Origin: Bacillota bacterium
GTDB taxonomy: Bacteria > Bacillota_I > Bacilli_A > Acholeplasmatales > Acholeplasmataceae
DNA length: 10,254 nucleotides
Assembly (NCBI GenBank): GCA_027620815.1
Contig: JAQCDH010000024.1
Location: 1-10,254 of the forward strand
Reading direction: 5' to 3'
The position numbers and the translations under genes are program-made. Shown here piece by piece: positions 1 through 6,100 of this stretch. The notes under the pieces were generated by a model. It did no database searches. It saw only the letters and a list, made by a program, of their open reading frames with translations, and was not told where the DNA came from. Every line of letters begins with the position of its first letter. Position 1 is the stretch's first letter.

Positions 1-1
1 G

Positions 2-3000
2 TTTTATGTCGATGAAGAATCTTCATATATTAAGCAACATTTTAAGCAATTAGAAATAATGTTTTTAACGTATGGCTTAAATCATCAGCTTGAATTAGAA
101 ATCAAAAAGGCATTACCTAAGGCTAGTGCTGTCATTGAAAATGAGAAAAAACAACTTGATATTATCAATGATAAAAAAATTCAATACCAAAAAGACATCC
201 CCGAAGTAGATAGTAATAAATTCACTGTAAAACATTCACCTGAAGCAATTAAAATCTCAGAAATTCCAATGGATCAATATCGATTTGATCAGTACCGTAA
301 TGAACATGGTCAAACGGATTGTATCATTGAAGGCCAAGTTAGAAAAGTAGAGCTTAAATCACTTACAAAGACAAAACTTCTTACTATGATTATTGCAGAT
401 GAAGAAGACGCGATTAAAGTAAAAAGTTTTGTATCTAATCCTAAAGATGAAGCATTTGCATTATCCATCAAAGAAGGCCATCATCTTCAAGTGACAGGTT
501 ATTTCCAATATGATAGTTTTGATAGAGATATCAACATCATGTCTAAAAAAATGCTTTTTTTAGATCAAAAAAATAAAACACGAGAAGATGACGCGAAACA
601 TAAGCGCATCGAATTTCATGCGCATTCAACCATGAGTAATTTGGATGGTATCACAAGTATTCATGATTACGTCAAACAAGCAAAATCATGGGGTCACCAA
701 GCGATTGCAATTACAGATCATGATGGTGTCTATGGTTTTCCTGATTTAGATCATGCAGCAAGAAAAGCAGGTATAAAACCAATTTTTGGAACAGAATTAT
801 CAAGTGTTGATGCGAATCAATTTAAAGTTATACAAACAAAAATTGAAAATACAGACATGAAATCATTAACATATGTTGTTTTTGATATTGAGTCCACTGG
901 ATTAAGTGTGACTCATGATGAGATCATCGAAATTGCAGCTGTTAAAGTTAAAAACGGAAGTATTCTAGAAACGTATCAACAATTTATTGATCCAAAACGA
1001 TCACTTTCAGAATTTACGACAACACTTACAGGCATCACGGATGAAATGGTTCAAGGGCAACCAGAAATCAAAGAGGCACTAACTTCGTTTTTAGCATTTA
1101 GTGAAGGTGCGATGATGGTTGCACACAATGCAACCTTTGATATTGATTTTATTGAATCAAAAGCAACAATCTATGACTTAGCCATTACGTATATTGGATT
1201 TATGGATACATTAATGCTTGCAAGACTTCATTATGAAGATGAATTAAAATCCTTTAACTTAAAAGCGGTTGCTAAACATTTTAAAATCAAACAAGAAGCT
1301 CATCACAGAGCTGAAGATGATGCACGCGTGACTGCTGAAATTTGGCTTGCAATGATGCAACAATTTTCAAAAAAAGGATATCTTACCACTCAAGACTATT
1401 TAAAAATGAACAAAACAGATATGTATTATAAATACATGATTCCTTTTCATGTGAATATTCTTGTTCAGCAACAAAAAGGATTAAAAAATTTATATAAAAT
1501 CGTTTCTCATGCACTCACCTCTTTTTATCATAAAGGTGCTAGAACTTCAAAACAAGTCATTGATATGTACAGAGAGGGACTATTAATTGGCTCAGGATGT
1601 TATAAAGGTGAAGTATTTGAAACGGCACTTAATAAATCACCACATGCATTAGAAAAAGTGATGTCTTTTTATGATTATGTTGAAGTTCAACCACCAGAAG
1701 CATACTTACACCTCATTGATCAAATTGGTGAAGGTGGAAAAGAAATCATTCAAGTAACCATTAAAAAGATCGTTGATACAGCGACTAAACTTTCTATTCC
1801 TGTCATCGCGACTGGAGATGTGCATTACTTAAACCCTGAAGATCATATGTATCGCGATATTTATATTTCAACACCACAAGTTGGTGGAGGTATTCACGAT
1901 TTAAAACGTTACGACGTCAAACCAAAACTTCATTTTAGAACCACAGATGACATGCTTTTAGCCTTTTCATTTTTAGGTGTCGATGCTGAACGTATTGTTG
2001 TTGAAGAAACGAATAAATTAAACGACCGAATTGATACCATTCAACTTTTTCCTTCTGGATTAATTGCGATTCAAGATGATGCGTTCAGTCAAAAAATCAA
2101 CATACCAAGTATTGAAAACGAAGTGAAACGACTTGTTGACCTACAGAAAACGAGACAATATGGAGATAAACCTCACCCTTTAGTTGAAAAACGTATTGAA
2201 CGTGAATTAAAAAACATCATTGAAAACCAGTTTGCTTCCATCTATTACATGTCACATTTACTTGTTAAAAATTCTTTAGATGAAGGCTATTTAGTTGGTT
2301 CAAGAGGATCTGTTGGGTCATCACTTGTCGCCACACTTTTAAATATTACCGAAGTCAATCCTTTAAAACCCCATTACCGTTGTAAAAAAGGTCATTTCAC
2401 AGCATTTAAATTAACGGAAGAAGAATATCAACAACACGGATTTGCAGAATTCGAAGAAGACTTTCAAGATCTATTTGAACATGTCTATGCGGGTTATGAT
2501 TTATCAGATGCCTTATGTCCAGTTTGTCAAGAAAAATTATTAAAAGATGGTCATGATATTCCTTTTGAGACCTTCTTAGGCTTCAATGGTGATAAAATTC
2601 CTGATATTGATTTAAATTTTAGTGGTGAATATCAATCAAAAGCACATGACTATGTAAAAATGCTTGTTGGTGATTCTCAAGCTTATAGAGCGGGTACCAT
2701 TCAAACCATTGCTGAAAAAAACGCATATGGCTATGTGAAGGGTTATTTAGAAGACCATCATTTAGAAAAACGACCAGCTCAAATCGAACGCATGGCCAAA
2801 AATATTGAAGGTGTAAAACGTTCAACAGGACAACATCCTGGTGGCATTATTGTTGTTCCAGAGGGTTATGATATTTATGACGTGACTCCAATTCAATATC
2901 CAGCAAATAATACGGATAATGATTGGTTTACAACACATTATGACTATCATGCATTTGAATCAAATTTATTAAAACTTGATATTTTAGGGCATGATGATCC

Positions 3001-4084
3001 AACCATGATTAAATTTCTAATGGACCATGTGCAAAAGTATCCTGATAAATATCCGTTTGATGATGCTAAAGATATCCCCCTAGATGATAAAGAAGTGATG
3101 AAGATGTTTCATGGTACTGAAATCATAGGTGTTTCAAAAGCAGATTTAATGAGTGAGATTGCATCTTTTGCCATACCTGAATTCAATACCCAATTTACAA
3201 GACAAATGCTATCAGACATTAAACCAAAAACATTCGCTGGACTCGTTAAAGTTTCAGGGTTGTCACATGGTACGGATGTTTGGCTTAAAAATGCGCAAGA
3301 TTTAGTCAGAGGATCAACATCATATGGAGGAATCGATATTGACCAAATCATAGGTTGCCGTGATGATATTATGATTCAGCTAATTGAATTTGGTCTTGAA
3401 CCATTAAAAGCGTTTGAAATCATGGAGTTTGTTAGAAAAGGAAAACCCTCTAAAGATCCTCAAGCATGGTTAAGTTATGAATCTGAAATGAGACTTGCAG
3501 GTGTTCCTGAGTGGTATATTTGGTCATGTCAACAAATTAAGTATATGTTTCCGAAAGCACACGCAACGGCATATGTCATTATGGCATTACGTATTGCTTG
3601 GTTTAAAGTCCATGATCCACTCTTATTTTACAGTGCTTATTTTTCAAAACGTGTTGATAAATTTGATTATGAAAAAATGCTTGCAGGACCACTTGCACTA
3701 AAAAATGGAATTAAAGAATTACTTGCTAAAAATTATTTAACCGCAAATGAACAGTCCACACTCACAACGCTTCATGTTGCTTATGAAATGACATTAAGAG
3801 GCTTTCATTTTAAAAAAGTAGACATTAACAAGTCTGATTCAAAAACGTTTGTAATGGAAGAAAATGGATTAAGGATGCCTTTTATCTCCATTGATGGATT
3901 AGGTGATAACGTTGCGAGTGGAATAATCCAAACACGCTTAGAAAATCCCTTTACATCTAAAGAAGATGTTAAAGTTAGAACAAAAATCAACCAAACAGTT
4001 TTTGCGAAGATGGAAACCTATGGCGCTTTCGATGAACTCATTGTCGAAAATGATGAGAAAGAGCAAGGATTGTTTGCACTTTAA
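2..4084 (+). CDS. polC: DNA polymerase III alpha subunit, Gram-positive PolC type (5' end missing)
   Basis: This is the replicative polymerase of low-GC Gram-positives, carrying polymerase and 3'-5' proofreading activities at the replication fork. Numbering starts at the codon at base 2; 1360 residues are visible. The domains, in order, are an N-terminal region, an OB fold (about 100-190), the first PHP part (HAH at 206-208, TDHD near base 712), and the inserted DEDDh exonuclease. The exonuclease keeps D295 and E297 (FDIESTG), D380 (HNATFD), and H435 with D440 (HHRAEDD). Then come the second PHP part, a zinc-binding loop and the polymerase core. Its catalytic aspartates are D868 and D870 (PDIDLNFSGEY) and D993 (LKLDILGHDDP). 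The C-terminal QGLF resembles the beta-clamp peptide. The frame is open from base 2, so the ATG at 59 is an internal methionine without a good ribosome binding site. Against the roughly 1437 residues of B. subtilis PolC, about 80-130 residues are missing upstream. All key catalytic residues are present. Identification is very secure. Confidence 0.97.
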   Translation, partial: FYVDEESSYIKQHFKQLEIMFLTYGLNHQLELEIKKALPKASAVIENEKKQLDIINDKKIQYQKDIPEVDSNKFTVKHSPEAIKISEIPMDQYRFDQYRNEHGQTDCIIEGQVRKVELKSLTKTKLLTMIIADEEDAIKVKSFVSNPKDEAFALSIKEGHHLQVTGYFQYDSFDRDINIMSKKMLFLDQKNKTREDDAKHKRIEFHAHSTMSNLDGITSIHDYVKQAKSWGHQAIAITDHDGVYGFPDLDHAARKAGIKPIFGTELSSVDANQFKVIQTKIENTDMKSLTYVVFDIESTGLSVTHDEIIEIAAVKVKNGSILETYQQFIDPKRSLSEFTTTLTGITDEMVQGQPEIKEALTSFLAFSEGAMMVAHNATFDIDFIESKATIYDLAITYIGFMDTLMLARLHYEDELKSFNLKAVAKHFKIKQEAHHRAEDDARVTAEIWLAMMQQFSKKGYLTTQDYLKMNKTDMYYKYMIPFHVNILVQQQKGLKNLYKIVSHALTSFYHKGARTSKQVIDMYREGLLIGSGCYKGEVFETALNKSPHALEKVMSFYDYVEVQPPEAYLHLIDQIGEGGKEIIQVTIKKIVDTATKLSIPVIATGDVHYLNPEDHMYRDIYISTPQVGGGIHDLKRYDVKPKLHFRTTDDMLLAFSFLGVDAERIVVEETNKLNDRIDTIQLFPSGLIAIQDDAFSQKINIPSIENEVKRLVDLQKTRQYGDKPHPLVEKRIERELKNIIENQFASIYYMSHLLVKNSLDEGYLVGSRGSVGSSLVATLLNITEVNPLKPHYRCKKGHFTAFKLTEEEYQQHGFAEFEEDFQDLFEHVYAGYDLSDALCPVCQEKLLKDGHDIPFETFLGFNGDKIPDIDLNFSGEYQSKAHDYVKMLVGDSQAYRAGTIQTIAEKNAYGYVKGYLEDHHLEKRPAQIERMAKNIEGVKRSTGQHPGGIIVVPEGYDIYDVTPIQYPANNTDNDWFTTHYDYHAFESNLLKLDILGHDDPTMIKFLMDHVQKYPDKYPFDDAKDIPLDDKEVMKMFHGTEIIGVSKADLMSEIASFAIPEFNTQFTRQMLSDIKPKTFAGLVKVSGLSHGTDVWLKNAQDLVRGSTSYGGIDIDQIIGCRDDIMIQLIEFGLEPLKAFEIMEFVRKGKPSKDPQAWLSYESEMRLAGVPEWYIWSCQQIKYMFPKAHATAYVIMALRIAWFKVHDPLLFYSAYFSKRVDKFDYEKMLAGPLALKNGIKELLAKNYLTANEQSTLTTLHVAYEMTLRGFHFKKVDINKSDSKTFVMEENGLRMPFISIDGLGDNVASGIIQTRLENPFTSKEDVKVRTKINQTVFAKMETYGAFDELIVENDEKEQGLFAL

Positions 4085-4102
4085 AAGGGTTTCTTATATA
4101 AT
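4074..4102 (+). promoter_or_regulatory. Sigma-A-type promoter for the Bax inhibitor-1 family gene
   Basis: A perfect TATAAT lies at 4097-4102. It is preceded at exactly 17 bases by TTGCAC (4074-4079), which matches TTGACA only at the first three positions. The -35 box lies inside the last codons of polC. A start near 4109 would give a leader of about 20 bases carrying AGGAGGT (4117-4123), seven bases before the ATG at 4131. This suggests the membrane-protein gene is transcribed independently of polC. The call rests on sequence alone, in AT-rich DNA where chance -10 matches are common. Confidence 0.6.
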
Positions 4103-4130
4103 ATGATTGTAATTTTAGGAGGTATCAAAC

Positions 4131-4859
4131 ATGCGTTCTTCAAATCCAGTATTTGCGAACATTGAAAGATCTGTAACATATGAAAATGCAGAAACAGCAT
4201 CTTATAGGGGCATCACATTAAAAACATTCATTTTATTAGGTGTTGCTGTTTTAACTGGTTTTTATGCGATTACGAGTTTACCCGCTGAAACATTCATGGG
4301 ATTACTAATTGGTTCTATCATTGTGGCGCTTATTGCCATTCTGATTGCTTCATTTGTACCAGCTCTTGCGATGCCGATGAGTTTTGTATATGCTGCAGCG
4401 GAAGGTATTTTACTTGCGATGATTACGATGATTGCAAACACCTTTGTTCCTGGTGCACCTTATGCAGCCATTATTGCAACCACGGCAATTTTCTTTGTGA
4501 TGTTATTTTTATATTCATCACGCATTATTAGAGTGACAACACGATTTAAAAAAATCATGTATGCAACACTTTTTGGAATCTTATTTTTCTTTATCGGGTT
4601 TGGTATACTATCGATTTTTGTAGACATGAATGCTGTTTTTGGAAATAGTTACGGGTTAGCCATTGGTATTAGTGTTTTCCTTATTATTTATGGTGCACTC
4701 ATGCTTACTTTAGATTTTGATCGCGCAGAAGCGATTGTTTCGGGTGGTGCAGATAAGAAGTATGAATGGATGGTCGCACTTGGATTAATGGTTACAATCG
4801 TTTGGTTATACATTGAAATATTACGTCTTATTATGATTCTAGCAAGTAGAAGAGATTAA
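4131..4859 (+). CDS. Bax inhibitor-1/YccA family membrane protein
   Basis: This 242-residue integral membrane protein belongs to the bacterial Bax inhibitor-1 (TMBIM) superfamily, apparently the branch whose members begin with a short cytoplasmic 'SNPVF' segment. Seven hydrophobic helices can be read at about 28-48, 55-76, 83-105, 110-130, 142-164, 172-194 and 213-237. Family-like features are 'ASYRGITLKTF' before helix 1, 'PMSFVYAAAEG' with a buried E91 in helix 3, acidic D195/D197 at the end of helix 6, and 'WLYIEILRL' in helix 7. The superfamily includes YetJ of B. subtilis, a pH-sensitive calcium leak channel. Whether this protein conducts calcium cannot be told from sequence. The start is supported by AGGAGGT at 4117-4123. 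There is no signal peptide beyond the first helix. No terminator separates it from the T-box leader that begins just after its stop. Family assignment is good; function is open. Confidence 0.88.
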   Translation: MRSSNPVFANIERSVTYENAETASYRGITLKTFILLGVAVLTGFYAITSLPAETFMGLLIGSIIVALIAILIASFVPALAMPMSFVYAAAEGILLAMITMIANTFVPGAPYAAIIATTAIFFVMLFLYSSRIIRVTTRFKKIMYATLFGILFFFIGFGILSIFVDMNAVFGNSYGLAIGISVFLIIYGALMLTLDFDRAEAIVSGGADKKYEWMVALGLMVTIVWLYIEILRLIMILASRRD

Positions 4860-5018
4860 ATCGAAGAAGAGCCTCAGTAATCAATCGAGTTTGTATAGAG
4901 AGCGTTTGGGTGGTGTAAAAACGTCAAATTCATGATGAATTTCAGCTTGGAGAGGTGCTAATCACACCCGTATGTCTGCGTTAAAGACAAACAAAGTGTC
5001 AGTGTGAAAGCACTGGAA

Positions 5019-5050
5019 CTAAGGTGGTACCGCGTCTATGGCGTCCTTAG
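5019..5050 (+). promoter_or_regulatory. T-box antiterminator helix
   Basis: CTAAGG (5019-5024) pairs with CCTTAG (5045-5050). The seven-base bulge TGGTACC (5025-5031) is the site expected to pair with the NCCA end of uncharged tRNA. An upper helix GCGT/GCGT (5032-5035 with 5041-5044, with two G-U pairs) is closed by the loop CTATG. The strand 5045-5050 is also the left arm of the terminator, so the two folds exclude each other, as in classical transcriptional T-boxes. Confidence 0.93.
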
Positions 5051-5079
5051 ATCGTTTTTCGGTTTAAGGACATTTTTTT
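5043..5079 (+). terminator. Conditional intrinsic terminator of the pheST T-box
   Basis: The left arm GTCCTTAGATCG (5043-5054, shifted to begin at the G of 5043) pairs over 12 positions, two of them G-U, with CGGTTTAAGGAC (5060-5071). The loop is TTTTT, and the stem is followed by A and seven T residues (5073-5079). It forms when the antiterminator does not, that is, when tRNA-Phe is charged, and stops transcription 17 bases before the pheS start codon. Confidence 0.95.
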
Positions 5080-5087
5080 ATTTATAT

Positions 5088-5095
5088 GGAGGAAG
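5088..5095 (+). promoter_or_regulatory. Ribosome binding site that fixes the pheS start
   Basis: GGAGGAAG lies directly before the ATG at 5097, just past the terminator T-run. It decides between this start and an in-frame ATG at 5004. The upstream codon falls inside the T-box RNA, where translation would run through the antiterminator and terminator. Confidence 0.85.
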
Positions 5096-5096
5096 T

Positions 5097-6098
5097 ATGG
5101 AACAATTAAAATTAGAGGCATTAAAACAAATTAAAGAAGCAAGTGATCTGAATGCATTAGAAAATATTCGTATTGTGTATTTATCTAAAAAAGGGTCTGT
5201 TACTGAGCTCATGAAACAACTTAAAGACATGAACCCTGATGAAAGAAAAACATTTGGTGAATCCGTTAATGTCTTAAAACAAACGATTGAAGAGGCATTG
5301 AATCTTAAAAAGATACAATTAGAATACGACGCCTTATTAGAAACGTTTAAAAACGAAAAAGTTGACATCCATTTAGATGAAGTATCACTTCCAAAAGGAT
5401 ATCGTCATCCTTTAATTCAAGTCATTCGTGATGTTGAAGATTTCTTTATTGGAAAAGGGTTTTCAGTTGCTGAGGGTCCAGAACTTGAAACAGATTATTT
5501 CAATTTTGAAATGATGAATCTTGCGAAAGGCCATCCTGCACGTGCGATGCAAGATTCTTTTTATGTTGATCCTGAAAGGCTATTGCGTACGCACACGTCG
5601 CCTGTTCAAGCGCGTTCGATGTTAGAAGCGAATGGATTCGATCTTGCCATCATTTGTCCAGGCAAAGTCTATAGACGCGATGATGATGACCCAACGCATA
5701 GTCATCAATTTATGCAAATTGAAGGACTTTATGTGTCAGAGGATGTTAATTTTTCTCATTTAAAAGGGATTTTACTCGATATGGCAAAACATATTTTCGG
5801 TCCAGATCGTAAAATTAGATTAAGACCTTCTTATTTCCCTTTTACTGAACCTTCTGTTGAAGTGGATGTATCCTTTGTGAAAGCAGATGGTACACCTATT
5901 TGGATTGAAGTATTAGGGGCGGGTATGGTCCATCCCAATGTATTAACGATGGCAAATTATGATGCTTCAGTGAAGCGTGGATTTGCTTTTGGTATTGGCG
6001 TTGAGCGTATCGCGATTTTAAAATATTTTATTGATGATATTCGACAGTTTTATATCAATGATAAACGGTTTTTAGATCAATTCAAGGGGGTTATTTAA
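5097..6098 (+). CDS. pheS: Phenylalanyl-tRNA synthetase alpha subunit
   Basis: This is the catalytic subunit of the cytoplasmic alpha2-beta2 phenylalanyl-tRNA synthetase. It activates Phe with ATP and charges tRNA-Phe. It has 333 residues, close to the usual 330-345. Residues 1-88 form the helical, coiled-coil-like N-terminal arm. The class II core starts at 'GYRHP' (101). Motif 1 lies at about 105-142, and motif 2 at 187-211 with 'CPGKVYRRD' and 'THSHQFMQIEGL'. 'FTEPSVEVDV' (249-258) and 'LGAGMVHPNVL' (273-283) follow, then motif 3 'GFAFGIGVERIAIL' (295-308). A297 occupies the position that sets the size of the Phe pocket in this family. The segment at 258-272 lacks the cysteine-rich insertion I recall in Bacillus PheS. 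The start at 5097 rests on the adjacent ribosome binding site and on the normal N-terminus. Expression should be governed by the T-box just upstream. pheT begins two bases after the stop. Confidence 0.97.
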   Translation: MEQLKLEALKQIKEASDLNALENIRIVYLSKKGSVTELMKQLKDMNPDERKTFGESVNVLKQTIEEALNLKKIQLEYDALLETFKNEKVDIHLDEVSLPKGYRHPLIQVIRDVEDFFIGKGFSVAEGPELETDYFNFEMMNLAKGHPARAMQDSFYVDPERLLRTHTSPVQARSMLEANGFDLAIICPGKVYRRDDDDPTHSHQFMQIEGLYVSEDVNFSHLKGILLDMAKHIFGPDRKIRLRPSYFPFTEPSVEVDVSFVKADGTPIWIEVLGAGMVHPNVLTMANYDASVKRGFAFGIGVERIAILKYFIDDIRQFYINDKRFLDQFKGVI

Positions 6099-6100
6099 TC

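Larger units (their letters stand above)
4862..5079 (+). promoter_or_regulatory. T-box riboswitch (tRNA-Phe) upstream of pheST
   Basis: This leader RNA should sense uncharged tRNA-Phe and allow pheST transcription when phenylalanyl-tRNA is scarce. The T-box core AAGGTGGTACCGCG is exact at 5021-5034. Stem I reads as AGTA (4876-4879), ATCA/TGAT (4880-4883 with 4933-4936), GAGTTTG/CAAATTC (4887-4893 with 4925-4931), an AGAGA bulge at 4897-4901, and a distal helix GCGTTT (4902-4907) with AAACGT (4919-4924) around the loop GGGTGGTGTAA. The GAA at 4937-4939, one base, then TTC at 4941-4943 followed by A fits a specifier loop with a Phe codon, agreeing with the downstream genes. A further stem upstream of the antiterminator is CAGTG/CACTG (5000-5004 with 5011-5015). 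The T in the TGGT bulge base fits the A73 discriminator expected of tRNA-Phe. The 5' end of the transcript is not resolved. Confidence 0.95.

Noticed and set aside
2619..3701. Open frames of 60-80 codons on the minus strand and in another plus frame inside polC, and similar ones at 3805-3990 and 5078-5368.
   Set aside because: They lie wholly inside strongly conserved genes or the T-box, have no ribosome binding sites or recognisable sequence, and are shadows of the real frames.
4792..4837. A possible promoter for the pheST leader at the end of the membrane-protein gene, with TATGAT at 4832-4837 and TTGAAA at 4813-4818.
   Set aside because: The spacer is only 13 bases. Other -35 candidates (TTGGTT at 4802, TTGGAT at 4780) are badly spaced, so no convincing pair was found.
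4929..4931. A second TTC as an alternative T-box specifier.
   Set aside because: It is paired within the GAGTTTG/CAAATTC helix and lacks the preceding GAA and following purine context seen at 4937-4944.
5004..5096. An in-frame extension of pheS starting at the ATG at 5004.
   Set aside because: These 31 codons translate the T-box antiterminator and terminator. The peptide has no PheS homology, and a strong ribosome binding site stands before the ATG at 5097.
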